Part shown: in pieces, positions 36,484-45,046 of the stretch
How positions within the stretch are numbered: the first letter of the stretch is position 1
Layout: every line of letters begins with the position of its first letter
Origin: an uncultured Clostridia bacterium
GTDB lineage: Bacteria; Bacillota; Clostridia; Oscillospirales; Acutalibacteraceae
DNA length: 64,000 nt
Direction of reading: 5' to 3'
Assembly (NCBI GenBank): GCA_944380725.1
Contig: CALWIK010000002.1
Location: 62,001 to 126,000 of the forward strand
Notes under the pieces: model-generated
Database searches by the model: none
Told to the model about the DNA's origin: nothing
The model's input: only the letters and a program-made list of their open reading frames with translations
Program-made: the position numbers and the translations under genes

Positions 36484-36493
36484 AATATCACCT

Positions 36494-36829
36494 CTACTCT
36501 AAAACTTTGCCATTTATCAAAACTTGACCGTTGTTTTTTAATACGATACTTGCTCCTCCGTTTGAATATAGCATCAACTCTCCAGGTTCTAAATCGGATG
36601 CTTGGTTTAATACGCCTGTATAGATAAACCCTTGTTCTGTTGGCGTGACTACGGCTTTTGCACCTGTTGGCGGAACGGATATTACTCCAAAAGGTGCTGA
36701 ACCTTTTATTTCTCTATGCTCTTGGCTTGTTTGTACCGTTATTGTGTTGTCTTGCGTTGAGGTCACCTCACCTATTTGTGTGCTTTTTATTAATTTGCAT
36801 GCATTGCTTATCTGTTTTGAAAGCCACAT
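36494..36829 (-). CDS. Short baseplate spike/assembly protein (gpV/gp45-like)
   Basis: The 111-residue protein has an OB-like middle (GEVTSTQDNTITVQTS, PPTGAKAVVTP) and a C-terminal GELMLYSNGGASIVLKNNGQ segment, which reads like the beta-helical tip of gpV/gp45-type spikes. It is very short for a spike; the PBSX gene in this place (xkdR) has a small product too. Probably the needle that pierces the membrane, but its short length leaves doubt. Confidence 0.68.
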   Translation of the reverse strand: MWLSKQISNACKLIKSTQIGEVTSTQDNTITVQTSQEHREIKGSAPFGVISVPPTGAKAVVTPTEQGFIYTGVLNQASDLEPGELMLYSNGGASIVLKNNGQVLINGKVLE

Positions 36830-36832
36830 GTT

Positions 36833-37780
36833 TTATCCCTCCAATAGCGTGAATGTTGTAAATTCTCCATTCTGGTTTAAAATATAGTCTATCTCATAAA
36901 TTTGCAAATTTTTTATGCTGCCCAATGTATAATCATTTATCTCACATTTATTCCCAAGCTGTGCGTAAACCGCTCCAGGACATTTTATTATAATCTCGTT
37001 AAACTTTTCTTTTGATTCATAAATCATCTGTTCTGCTGTGCTCACGGATACCGCCTTAGATGTTTCAGTATCTTCTGACATACTTATAAACCTTCTGCGG
37101 TGAATTCCTTTGTTTATTAATTCTTGATCTTTAACTTTGTCCACATAAATAGCCGCATAAGGAGCACATACTGTAATCTCAGAGATTAATTTATAACGAT
37201 TATATCTTTGATTTATCGAGTTATAATTAATTCCATCATTCGTATTCGAAAATAATATCGATTCTAACTCGGATCTTCCTGATACATCAATAACTCCTGA
37301 TGTACTTACAAGTGGAAATGTTTTTAAGCATAACCTGCAAAATTCTTCTAGTACATCCCACTCACTCATGCCTTTTTCAACTTCAAGTGTAACATTAAAA
37401 ATAGATTTATCACCAATTATTGAAGTGAATCCATATGGTTCGACATGTCTTTTAAAAATAATATCAAGAGACGGTCGTTTATAAATTTGTGGACTAGCTT
37501 CATTATCAATTAAGTATGCTATGTTACTTCTAGATTTAATCGTTAAAAAGAAACCATTTTTACTTGCTTCAAATTGTTGCTCATCTATAATGCCAGAAAA
37601 AAAAAGTTGTTTTTCATCTGTGTAAACTGCTAGTTTTTTATATTCAGAATGTTTTTGGGAACTAAAAAAAACTGCAGTCAAACTATCTGCAGGCGCCTCT
37701 TGAGATCTATTTATTTGAACACTATAAACATCACCTAAATCTATTTCTTCATCTGATATCGTTGTTGCAAAGTATTTCAT
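36833..37780 (-). CDS. Baseplate hub protein (gpD/XkdQ-like)
   Basis: The 315-residue protein starts MKYFATTISDEEIDLGDVYS and shows the repeated beta-barrel layout of gpD/gp27 hubs: QLFFSGIIDEQQFEASKNGF, KRPSLDIIFKRHVEPYGF, and TLEVEKGMSEWDVLEEFCRL, the most characteristic stretch of XkdQ proteins. It forms the ring at the tail tip onto which the spike is fitted. The upstream gene ends in an ATGA overlap with it (37777-37780). Confidence 0.85.
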   Translation of the reverse strand: MKYFATTISDEEIDLGDVYSVQINRSQEAPADSLTAVFFSSQKHSEYKKLAVYTDEKQLFFSGIIDEQQFEASKNGFFLTIKSRSNIAYLIDNEASPQIYKRPSLDIIFKRHVEPYGFTSIIGDKSIFNVTLEVEKGMSEWDVLEEFCRLCLKTFPLVSTSGVIDVSGRSELESILFSNTNDGINYNSINQRYNRYKLISEITVCAPYAAIYVDKVKDQELINKGIHRRRFISMSEDTETSKAVSVSTAEQMIYESKEKFNEIIIKCPGAVYAQLGNKCEINDYTLGSIKNLQIYEIDYILNQNGEFTTFTLLEG

Positions 37781-38301
37781 CTTAATCGCAACCTCTCACC
37801 TACTTTTAGTTGATTCGGGTTTTTTATATTAGTATTTAGCATTAATAAGGTTTCTATTGGAATATTTAGCTCAGATGCTATGCTCCAAAGAGTATCTCCG
37901 ACCAAAACAGTATAATAATCTTCATACAAAATTGAATTAATTTCTTCTTGCGCTAAATCTTCCCAAAACTCAAAACTATAATTTAAAAATTCTGATGTGG
38001 ATGTTTCAATCAACTCCAACCCCTTAAAAATAGCCAAAAATGAAGGCATGCCTGGCAAAGTTAAATACCCGCTGCCACCCCGTTTAAATAAGAAAAATAG
38101 TTCATCGAATTGATCTATGCAATCTTCTCCAAAAAACTGACCAGATCCTGAAACCACTCTTTTTTCTCTGCCATAATCCTGAAATATACTTCCTTTAAAC
38201 GGAATTATAACTTCTTTTAATGCCCTTTGAACTGATATTTCTATATTGGAAGGATTATATGGCCAAATATAATTTTTAAATTTCATAACATTTAAATTCA
38301 T
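37777..38301 (-). CDS. LysM-containing tail protein (XkdP-like)
   Basis: The 174-residue protein has an N-terminal domain with WPYNPSNIEISVQRALKEVI, SGSGQFFGEDCIDQFDELF, and a LysM domain at residues about 128-174 (YYTVLVGDTLWSIASELNIP, LKVGERLRLR). XkdP-type proteins attach the hub to the tape measure or tube and bind peptidoglycan. ATGA overlaps couple it to the genes on both sides. Confidence 0.85.
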   Translation of the reverse strand: MNLNVMKFKNYIWPYNPSNIEISVQRALKEVIIPFKGSIFQDYGREKRVVSGSGQFFGEDCIDQFDELFFLFKRGGSGYLTLPGMPSFLAIFKGLELIETSTSEFLNYSFEFWEDLAQEEINSILYEDYYTVLVGDTLWSIASELNIPIETLLMLNTNIKNPNQLKVGERLRLR

Positions 38302-38588
38302 AATGCGGCAGCTCCTGTCTGAATATCAAAATTTCTGTTGTAGCGCCGTGCATCAAATTCCATTTTGTCATAAATTTCTTTAATGTTGCTATCTTCTTGA
38401 TTGTAATCAGCAATAATATTTTGTACTATTGTTTTTTGGCTTTTTGTATCAAAAATAGTGGATGTGTTATTGGCACTTGGCCGAACATAGTTTTGGCTAA
38501 AATTTAAAATTCTTAAGTTGTTTTTGTATTGATTTGTTTCTAATGCTAACTGCATGTATTGATTTAATATTGCGTCAAATATCTGCAT
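38298..38588 (-). CDS. Unknown 96-residue protein in the tape-measure position
   Basis: This gene fills the slot between the tail chaperone and the LysM protein, where PBSX has the tape measure xkdO (more than 1300 residues). The product is only 96 residues: NQYMQLALETNQYKNNLRI, SQNYVRPSANNTSTIFD, IVQNIIADYNQEDSNIKEIY and a terminal RRYNRNFDIQTGAAAL. It has no transmembrane segment and no long coiled coil. It is tightly coupled: its ATG shares a base with the chaperone stop (TAATG) and its stop overlaps the next start (ATGA). It could be a rump left by a clean deletion of a tape measure, or an authentic small protein. I cannot tell which. Confidence 0.75.
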   Translation of the reverse strand: MQIFDAILNQYMQLALETNQYKNNLRILNFSQNYVRPSANNTSTIFDTKSQKTIVQNIIADYNQEDSNIKEIYDKMEFDARRYNRNFDIQTGAAAL

Positions 38589-39186
38589 TAATATTCACCA
38601 CACTTTCTTTTGTATTCTTCTGGATTAAAACTTTCGTTAAAAATATACTCTTCATAAGTCTTTTCTTTATCTAGCATCATATGTGCATAACAATATAAAT
38701 AATCATTTTCTGTCATATTTTTTACAACTGGATCATTTGGCAATTTATTGAATTTTTTTAATATTTCCCAACGTGCTCTTTCAAATTTAGAATTTAATTT
38801 TTTTTTACCTGCTCCAGTTCTTTTTCGTCAAGCAAGTCAAAACCAAGATAGTCCTTGCGAAGTTCAGAATATTCTTTTACTATACAGAGCATATCTTCTG
38901 CATTTAGGCTGTTCATTAAATCTTTTGTATTGTCAAAAAGAGGCAAAGAGTTATGATCTGTTAAACACATTACGCTCAAACAGGCGTTTTCGGCAACTTT
39001 TGTTGCTTGGCTTCTTTCAAACCCATCATTTATAAGTTTTAAAATTAAAGATTTAGACATTCTTTCACAAATAAGCATATCGTAAACCGAAAGTAAATTT
39101 ACGTATGCTTTTTTATTTTGAGGCAAATTTATTGCTTTTCTAATTTTGCCTTTATAAACTTCAAACGGTTTTATTTTGGGCTTCAT
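38588..39186 (-). CDS. Tail assembly chaperone GT form made by -1 frameshift
   Basis: The 130-residue upstream frame (38794-39186) stops two codons after a run of nine A (GTAAAAAAAAATTAA on the - strand). A ribosome that slips back one base on this run enters an open frame of 70 codons. It reads KLNSKFERARWEILKKFNKL and ends NPEEYKRKCGEY at 38588, giving a product of about 199 residues. This is the usual G/GT arrangement of tail assembly chaperones, in which the extension joins tube subunits to the tape measure. The extension has no own start codon or ribosome site. Confidence 0.75.
38794..39186 (-). CDS. Tail assembly chaperone, G form (XkdN-like)
   Basis: The 130-residue zero-frame product starts at ATG 39186 behind GGAGGTTT (a longer reading from 39276 runs through the tube gene). 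It is mostly helical: NLPQNKKAYVNLLSVYDML, SKSLILKLINDGFERSQATK, LFDNTKDLMNSLNAEDMLCI, as in XkdN. It helps load tube proteins during tail assembly. It overlaps the tube gene by 4 bases, and its end carries the slippery A9 run for the longer GT form. Confidence 0.82.
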   Translation of the reverse strand: MKPKIKPFEVYKGKIRKAINLPQNKKAYVNLLSVYDMLICERMSKSLILKLINDGFERSQATKVAENACLSVMCLTDHNSLPLFDNTKDLMNSLNAEDMLCIVKEYSELRKDYLGFDLLDEKELEQVKKN

Positions 39187-39572
39187 ATAGAAACCTCCAT
39201 TCTTTTGGCCGCAATCAAAGTTACATCTTCTAAAACAGCACCATTTATTGAAGCTGTTTCGTTTATTCCAGACCATTCACAACCAGAGTAAATTATTTTT
39301 TTATCGGGTTTCACTATTACCAAATTAAAATTGTGTAAATCATAAAAATTAATTCGGCTGTTCGCGCTATTATCGCAAGCGTATACCCTAGATAACTCTA
39401 CCGTATGGTGCACTCTACCAGAAGCAGTTCCAACCGGTTCTTTTTGGCCAAATGCCTCTATATATTGGCTTTCGCAGGTAGATCTCGCTTTGTAACTTTC
39501 TACTACGGCCAATTTTTTACCGTTTACCTCTATGTATATGTCTTTGCTGGTCGGAAAGGTTATGTTTAACAT
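39183..39572 (-). CDS. Phage tail tube protein (XkdM-like)
   Basis: The 129-residue protein from ATG 39572 (GAGGAGGTG upstream) has MLNITFPTSKDIYIEVNGKK, YKARSTCESQYIEAFGQKEP, and a beta-rich remainder with YELHNF-like and CEWSGINETASING stretches, the pattern of XkdM and related tube proteins of contractile tails. It follows the sheath gene directly, as in PBSX. Confidence 0.85.
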   Translation of the reverse strand: MLNITFPTSKDIYIEVNGKKLAVVESYKARSTCESQYIEAFGQKEPVGTASGRVHHTVELSRVYACDNSANSRINFYDLHNFNLVIVKPDKKIIYSGCEWSGINETASINGAVLEDVTLIAAKRMEVSI

Positions 39573-39583
39573 AAAGCACCTCC

Positions 39584-40630
39584 TCAAACATTTATATTAG
39601 CAGTTATATGAATCTGGTTTATTCCTTGTACAACTGTAAATTCAAGTTCTACAATACAAACACTTTGATCTTCACTTGATTGATATACATTTGGTACAGA
39701 ATAAGAATCTATGATTCCAGAATCTAAAAATTCTTGCAACTTAACCGTTACCTGACTATTTATCGCATTCCTTGTTGTAACATTATTTTTAGCTGCAGAA
39801 ATATTATTTTTAAGCGCGTCTCTAATAGATTTTATAACCTCATCAATAATTAAAATTGTGTTAACTTCTTTAAATATTTTGTCCGCTACGCCGTCAGTTG
39901 TTGTTTTAGAAGTTACGGCCCTTATTATTTCTAATTGACCAGCAACTACCTCAAAAGGAATAATTCCATTTGTTATATATTCATCCACCTCATCTTCAGT
40001 AAGGGTTTTATTAAGTTTAGAAAAACCTTTTATCTCTGCACCATTAAATGATTGCGATGGATCGGTGTATTTAGAAATTACAGTTGCTAAAGATGCTGCC
40101 AATATACACCCCGATAGAGTTTTTCCTTCTGAATTTAGTGGGTTTTGCGCTACTAAAAGGATTCTTTCGTTATTAAATTGTTTTGCCCATGTACTAAGCG
40201 AATCGTTGTTTTCTGACGAAGCTAAAATTCCTAGCCTTTCTTTTTTATTCTTTGATGAATTTAAAACGCTTTGCATTAGCAATTGTTGAATAGGACTATC
40301 TAAGCTATCACAAACAACTACACTTATTCCATCACTTTCTTCTATTATCTCAAAGGCTTTTTCATAATTACTTTCAGAACTTCCTGCAGAAACTGCTAAA
40401 ATATTATTCACTCCATTTTCTATAACAGCTTTGCATAACAAATACATTGTACTACTGCTCCCAAAAATTGTTTGAGCATCTGATAGGTTTTGTATATTAT
40501 AAATCTTGTCAGTATCTGCTTCAGATTTAGCCACAATTGCCACGCTTTTGCCTATTTTGCTTGAATATAGTATTTTTGATGTATTATAATCCGAATACAC
40601 ACCTGGTCTTTGTTTTGCTAATATTGTCAA
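39584..40630 (-). CDS. Tail sheath protein (XkdK-like)
   Basis: The 348-residue protein starts TILAKQRPGVYSDYNTSKIL, then VNNILAVSAGSSESNYEKAF, the contractile tail sheath opening. The C-terminal end has IDSYSVPNVYQSSEDQSVCI and VVQGINQIHITANINV, the domain that interlocks the sheath rings. It is full length for the short (about 350-440) sheaths of this group. Presence of a sheath shows a contractile (myo-type) tail. Confidence 0.92.
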   Translation of the reverse strand: MTILAKQRPGVYSDYNTSKILYSSKIGKSVAIVAKSEADTDKIYNIQNLSDAQTIFGSSSTMYLLCKAVIENGVNNILAVSAGSSESNYEKAFEIIEESDGISVVVCDSLDSPIQQLLMQSVLNSSKNKKERLGILASSENNDSLSTWAKQFNNERILLVAQNPLNSEGKTLSGCILAASLATVISKYTDPSQSFNGAEIKGFSKLNKTLTEDEVDEYITNGIIPFEVVAGQLEIIRAVTSKTTTDGVADKIFKEVNTILIIDEVIKSIRDALKNNISAAKNNVTTRNAINSQVTVKLQEFLDSGIIDSYSVPNVYQSSEDQSVCIVELEFTVVQGINQIHITANINV

Positions 40631-40641
40631 AATATCACCCC

Positions 40642-41127
40642 TTAGCTCTTTTTCTCTATTTTAATATCACTTATATTAATCTCTTCTGTTGCGTATCCAA
40701 GATATGCACTAAGTTTTATACTACAGTTTAGTTCAAACGAAAAAACATCGGTATTATATTTTGTTTTATCGCATAAAATTTCTTCAATATTATAATTCTC
40801 TCTGTGACGCAAAAGTTCTTCATATATTTTAGAAAAGGTTTCATAACACTCTTTGCTTCCGTCTTTTCTAGGAGAAAAAATGCTCATCTCTATAATAATC
40901 TCTATTTTGTTTCCATACTGCTCTCCAGAAATATCTGTACCAAGAAACGAATTAAGTGCTCCTTCTTTTATAGAAATTTTTTCTATGCCGAGTGAAACAT
41001 AATTACTTTTTATTGGATTTGGAACTCTTTCTTCGTTGTCTAAACTAATAAACTTTATTCCAGACAATTCAGCACTTTGTGAAAGATCCAATTTAATTTT
41101 GTCAACTATTTGATTAAATGCACTCAT
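40642..41127 (-). CDS. Tail completion/terminator protein (XkdJ position)
   Basis: The 161-residue protein from ATG 41127 (TGGAGGAC upstream) has SAFNQIVDKIKLDLSQSAEL and IIIEMSIFSPRKDGSKECYE and FSKIYEELLRHR, a mixed alpha/beta layout typical of tail terminators. It lies between a head-tail connector and the sheath. The assignment rests on position and fold pattern; no decisive motif is visible. Confidence 0.65.
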   Translation of the reverse strand: MSAFNQIVDKIKLDLSQSAELSGIKFISLDNEERVPNPIKSNYVSLGIEKISIKEGALNSFLGTDISGEQYGNKIEIIIEMSIFSPRKDGSKECYETFSKIYEELLRHRENYNIEEILCDKTKYNTDVFSFELNCSIKLSAYLGYATEEINISDIKIEKKS

Positions 41128-41471
41128 AAATCTTCGTCCTCCACAAAAATTTGAACTATTGCCCATATGTATAAAATATTTTCTCCCAAATAAACCGCTT
41201 GGGCTCTTTTTACTACGTAACTTTCATCAAGCGTATCTATTTTTGTGTTAAATGGATATAAATCTAGTCTAGTATTTTTATCTCCGATATATAGATAATT
41301 TTTGCCGTTTAAGTATCCTATATCTAAGCACTTGCCTCCCATATATGTCTGATCTTTGTATCTTAAAGGCTGAATAAAAGCTTTGGTATTAATCTTACTG
41401 CCATCGCTTAAGTTTATAGTAATAGTTCTACCGAACCTATCTATAAGGCTAGAAACACATTCGCTAAACAT
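41124..41471 (-). CDS. Head-tail joining protein (XkdH/I-like)
   Basis: The 115-residue protein with SLIDRFGRTITINLSDGSKI and an all-beta remainder (KAFIQPLRYKDQTYMGG, YLYIGDKNTRLDLYPFN) fits the small beta-barrel head-closure or joining proteins of this operon type. It overlaps the next gene by 4 bases. Function inferred mainly from order. Confidence 0.65.
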   Translation of the reverse strand: MFSECVSSLIDRFGRTITINLSDGSKINTKAFIQPLRYKDQTYMGGKCLDIGYLNGKNYLYIGDKNTRLDLYPFNTKIDTLDESYVVKRAQAVYLGENILYIWAIVQIFVEDEDL

Positions 41472-41472
41472 T

Positions 41473-41838
41473 TTACTTCACCTGCCAAAAAACAAAATCT
41501 TCGTCCTTTAATAAATCGGATATTTTTGCTTTTTCACTTTGCCAGATTTCATGTGCAACATCTAGTGCTTTACTTATGTTCTCTTTTACAGTTATATCTC
41601 CAGCAGAAAAAGACTCTACAGATTCTCTCAGCGCCTTAATTTGCATATATTTATAGAGACTTAAAGCTCCAGCGGCGGCTATTAGCCGCTCACTGTGTAA
41701 AGTCAAATCTACATCTGGTAAAAGTTTTGAAATTATCATTTCTTTTGCATCACTGCAAATGTATGTAAAATTATTTGCTTCTTCTCTGCTCAAGCTAGCC
41801 AATAAAGCAAATCGTTCTATAATATTTTCTAGATCCAA
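41473..41838 (-). CDS. Head-tail connector protein (gp6-like)
   Basis: The 121-residue, all-helical protein (ENIIERFALLASLSREEAN, LLPDVDLTLHSERLIAAAGA, FSAGDITVKENISKALDVA) resembles small gp6/gp15-type adaptors that bind below the portal. It lies just after the capsid gene. Family assignment from architecture and position. Confidence 0.65.
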   Translation of the reverse strand: MDLENIIERFALLASLSREEANNFTYICSDAKEMIISKLLPDVDLTLHSERLIAAAGALSLYKYMQIKALRESVESFSAGDITVKENISKALDVAHEIWQSEKAKISDLLKDEDFVFWQVK

Positions 41839-41857
41839 AACTTATCCTCCTTCCAAA

Positions 41858-42874
41858 TTAATCAGATATTGTGTTTGGAGTATAAGTCATTTTTTTAGCT
41901 GCGTCTGCAAAAATTTTTGCAAAACCTACTGTTGCACTAATTGAGGCTCTTTCTAACTGTTTGTCAATTAATTTGTCGTAATCTACAGTTAAGTCGCCTA
42001 CTTTTACCATCTCCAAAGAGTAGTTCTTATCGAACCCAACAATAGTGTTATCTGCAACTTTATCAACACGATGCAATGTTGCACCAAGCGGTGTAACAAC
42101 TTGGGTAGCATCTTTAAAGCTTAAAAGAGTCTGTACATCTTGTAGCTCAGTTAGTGCAAGCAGATCTTGCATTGTTGCAGTATTTGCTAAAATTGTGTTC
42201 AACTCGTATCCAGATAAATTTGCCCATAGTTCAATCAAATCTGCATAAGCTATTCCACTTGTGCTAACAGGAGTAACTGCTGCTGCAGCGCTGCCGGATT
42301 CATCTCCATTTATCAAAACATCTACTGCATCTCCAAGCTGTGCATTTGCTATATCGGAACCTATTTTTCTAAGCATAACCGCAAAAAGATCTAGACGTTT
42401 GTGTTTTAAAGCCTCATAGGAAGTAGCAATAACTCTACCGCGCTTTTTCATTGACACTAGGTTCGATTTTGTTTGAATTACAGTTTCTGGTATCTCACTT
42501 GTTTCGTTTACAGAGTTGCCTGACGTACCCTCTGTTGTAGATTTTATAGTTCTATAGTCGTCATTTTCTACATTAGTTATGGTTGCAACTATTGAGGCTA
42601 ATGTGTTAGAGCTCTCCATTCCTTGCAAAACGCTCCGTTTTACAAATTCAGGAAATAGCACCGCAGAATCCGTAGTTTTAAAAAAACTCTCAATAACGTC
42701 AGAGTTTTGTCCTTTAACTCTAATATTAAATCTTTTTAGCTGGCGCTCATAAGCATCTAGCCCAGCTAAGTCTGTTCCATCATAATTTTCTGATGGATCT
42801 ATAGATTCTAATGCCTTTGTAAGTCCAAAATTATACATACCCTTTTCAAGTTTTATCGAATCATAAAAAGCCAT
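41858..42874 (-). CDS. Major capsid protein (XkdG-like, HK97 fold)
   Basis: The 338-residue protein contains an N-terminal arm (TKALESIDPSENYDGTDLA), then VKRSVLQGMESSNTLASIVA, TSEIPETVIQTKSNLVSMKK and VIATSYEALKHKRLDLFAVM, the usual pattern of HK97-type capsid proteins in PBSX-like operons. The end has VGDLTVDYDKLIDKQLERAS. It is preceded by the protease/scaffold gene. The arm may be removed during maturation. Confidence 0.88.
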   Translation of the reverse strand: MAFYDSIKLEKGMYNFGLTKALESIDPSENYDGTDLAGLDAYERQLKRFNIRVKGQNSDVIESFFKTTDSAVLFPEFVKRSVLQGMESSNTLASIVATITNVENDDYRTIKSTTEGTSGNSVNETSEIPETVIQTKSNLVSMKKRGRVIATSYEALKHKRLDLFAVMLRKIGSDIANAQLGDAVDVLINGDESGSAAAAVTPVSTSGIAYADLIELWANLSGYELNTILANTATMQDLLALTELQDVQTLLSFKDATQVVTPLGATLHRVDKVADNTIVGFDKNYSLEMVKVGDLTVDYDKLIDKQLERASISATVGFAKIFADAAKKMTYTPNTISD

Positions 42875-42893
42875 TTGTATTCCTCCATAAATT

Positions 42894-43241
42894 TTACATT
42901 TTAAAGTCTTTAATTTTTTTATTTGTTTTTTCTTTTTTTAAGCAAGTTAATTGAGGTTTAGATGGTAGTATTTCTTCTGATTTTATTTCAAAAGCTTTTT
43001 TAAAGGCTTTTAGCTCATTTAAATTCATTTTAGAAGTAACACTGTCCATAACCTCAGGGTTGAGCTCTGGCTGAGTTAATGCACAAAGTCTCATAACTTC
43101 ACGTTTTAAATCGCTATAGTACTCCTTGCTTTCATTTGCAAGACGTTCCAGCTCGTTAATGAGCTTAGATAGCTCATTAGCTTGCTCTGCTGTAATATTA
43201 ACAGCTTCGCCATTTTTTATGGATTTAATAACGTCCTTCAT
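42894..43241 (-). CDS. Nested scaffold protein, in-frame internal start within the protease gene
   Basis: At codon 213 of the protease gene an ATG (43241) is preceded by AAAGGAGGT (43259-43251) at nine bases, one of the best ribosome sites in the operon. The resulting 115-residue product would be the helical C-terminal part alone (MKDVIKSIKNGEAVNITAEQ onward). This is the arrangement of lambda C/Nu3, where a scaffold is made from inside the protease gene. The site is seen directly; its use is inferred. Confidence 0.62.
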   Translation of the reverse strand: MKDVIKSIKNGEAVNITAEQANELSKLINELERLANESKEYYSDLKREVMRLCALTQPELNPEVMDSVTSKMNLNELKAFKKAFEIKSEEILPSKPQLTCLKKEKTNKKIKDFKM

Positions 43242-43877
43242 CGATTTAGCACCTCCTTTCGGAACTGAATTGAACATTTTTATAACACCTGCATTTTTTT
43301 GTGCTGGAACCGCAACAAAAGACCATTCGTAAGCATCTAAGGGCTCACTTAAAGTAACATAACAAATAGATTCACCGTATCGCTCACCTTTTCTGTGGTC
43401 ACACGGGTCAGACTTAATATCACTACCACAAATAGAACAAGTCATATTCTTTACGGCGCATCCTACGCTTACTTCTTTTTTTATTCCAGAATCTATTTCT
43501 AAAATAAAATCATTATTTTTTTCGCATCTTGACATATAGGCTTTAGCAACTAGTCTATAATATTGCTCACCAACAGAGTTTAGCTTATTTGGCACTTTTT
43601 CAACATTGCAGTCAAAAATTCTTGCCATTTGATTTTCACTCTTTGCTTCATGATCTATAACTCCGGTTTTGCCTACAAACATTTCTGCTAGAGTTTCGAG
43701 CGCTTCTTTTGTAAATTTTTCATACTCTCTATCTATTTCGTTGTCACAGAGAACTACAGAAAAAATATAAACGTCGTCTTCGGTTAATTTTCGACGAGTA
43801 TAATTATTTATCAAGTCGAGGTTACTCTGGTTTAACTCATAATTTGAATTACTTTTTATAACATAACCATCTTTCAT
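42894..43877 (-). CDS. Head maturation protease-like protein (XkdF family) with fused scaffold
   Basis: The 327-residue protein combines an N-terminal XkdF-like domain (FSVVLCDNEIDREYEKF, MFVGKTGVIDHEAKSENQMA, MTCSICGSDIKSDPCDHRKG, LDAYEWSFVAVPAQKNAGVI) with a helical C-terminal region of about 115 residues that looks like a scaffold (ITAEQANELSKLINELERLA). The CX2C and CDH residues form a probable zinc site. In PBSX, XkdF has this place. An internal start begins the scaffold part (separate entry). It shares a base with the portal gene. Confidence 0.82.
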   Translation of the reverse strand: MKDGYVIKSNSNYELNQSNLDLINNYTRRKLTEDDVYIFSVVLCDNEIDREYEKFTKEALETLAEMFVGKTGVIDHEAKSENQMARIFDCNVEKVPNKLNSVGEQYYRLVAKAYMSRCEKNNDFILEIDSGIKKEVSVGCAVKNMTCSICGSDIKSDPCDHRKGERYGESICYVTLSEPLDAYEWSFVAVPAQKNAGVIKMFNSVPKGGAKSMKDVIKSIKNGEAVNITAEQANELSKLINELERLANESKEYYSDLKREVMRLCALTQPELNPEVMDSVTSKMNLNELKAFKKAFEIKSEEILPSKPQLTCLKKEKTNKKIKDFKM

Positions 43878-45028
43878 TAGATCTTCTCCAATCTCTTTTC
43901 AATTTCTGCAGCTCTTGCTGCCATTAGTCTTGCATTAGCTGTTTCAACCTCATCTTGCAGATTTATATTATCCCAAATAATATTAAAATCAGCATAAAGC
44001 CCATTGAATGCAAGCCATTTATTACATATCTTTTCTACAACTGGGTCTAGACACCGTCTATAAAATTCTAATTCGCTTGTTAAAATATCTGCCTGTTGCG
44101 CCGACATTTTCTCTGTGGTAGACCAAGAAAGTCCTAAAATAAATGGTGGTATCGCAAGTTTTGCAACAATTTGTTCAAGCATCTGGCGAACCGGTACTTG
44201 ACTGTCTAAAACTTGATTATCCGCACCAATTACTTTTATGCTTACATCTCCCACTGATACAAAATCGCTAACTCCTCCACAAGAACTCATAGCTCTACTC
44301 CATTCATCAGCAACCTGCATAGCGCGCTCTTTTGCATAAGCTTTTTCGCTGGCATCCGGCCCGGGCTTATATGTAACTGCAAAACGGACATTGCCTACTC
44401 TTTCCCAGTTCGCGTTAATACTATGATATATATTGAGTAAAATTCCGCTTACAAAAGGGAGCCCTTTTAAAATAGAAGTTCCATAAATTTGTCCTGGTTC
44501 TGGCTTTAGCGGCGTTACTAAAAGTAAATTCTGATATCTTAGTGGAATTATTTTCCCATTTTCATCCTCTTTGCATACTTCTAAATTTAGTGGATTTTTT
44601 CCTGTTTTCAGCTGTATATTTTTAAGAGATGCATTATAAAGTGCTGATATATTATTATTTAATGTATTTGGAATAATCTCTCCTACAGCTGTTCCATATG
44701 TTAACATCTGGTCTAAATATGTAGATATAAATGCATTTAAACCATTTTCGCAAGAATTTACTTTAACTTGAGAGATAAATTTATTCAATTGATTTTCTAT
44801 CCATTTATCTGAACAAGCAATTTTAAAGCTACCCACAAGTCTTACTGTTTTACAAATAGCTGCATCTATAATAGGCACAGCTTCCCGCAGCAATGTGTAA
44901 AGTTCATACTCGGCCTGTGTTCTTGGATTATAGTTATTTAATTCGTAAAATGGATGTTTTCTTTGTGGTGTCTGAACAGTTTGTACTGCTGAATATTCAC
45001 TTTTTTTTCTCTTTTTAAAGAAATTCAT
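43877..45028 (-). CDS. Phage portal protein (XkdE-like)
   Basis: The 383-residue portal forms the ring through which DNA enters the capsid. It has a charged N-terminus, YTLLREAVPIIDAAICKTVR, a middle FISTYLDQMLTYGTAVGEII, then GQIYGTSILKGLPFVSGILL and the ILGLSWSTTEKMSAQQADIL helix, all usual portal stretches. Full length for the group. It stands directly after the large terminase. Confidence 0.9.
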   Translation of the reverse strand: MNFFKKRKKSEYSAVQTVQTPQRKHPFYELNNYNPRTQAEYELYTLLREAVPIIDAAICKTVRLVGSFKIACSDKWIENQLNKFISQVKVNSCENGLNAFISTYLDQMLTYGTAVGEIIPNTLNNNISALYNASLKNIQLKTGKNPLNLEVCKEDENGKIIPLRYQNLLLVTPLKPEPGQIYGTSILKGLPFVSGILLNIYHSINANWERVGNVRFAVTYKPGPDASEKAYAKERAMQVADEWSRAMSSCGGVSDFVSVGDVSIKVIGADNQVLDSQVPVRQMLEQIVAKLAIPPFILGLSWSTTEKMSAQQADILTSELEFYRRCLDPVVEKICNKWLAFNGLYADFNIIWDNINLQDEVETANARLMAARAAEIEKRLEKI

Positions 45029-45046
45029 TTTATCACTCCTTTTAAA

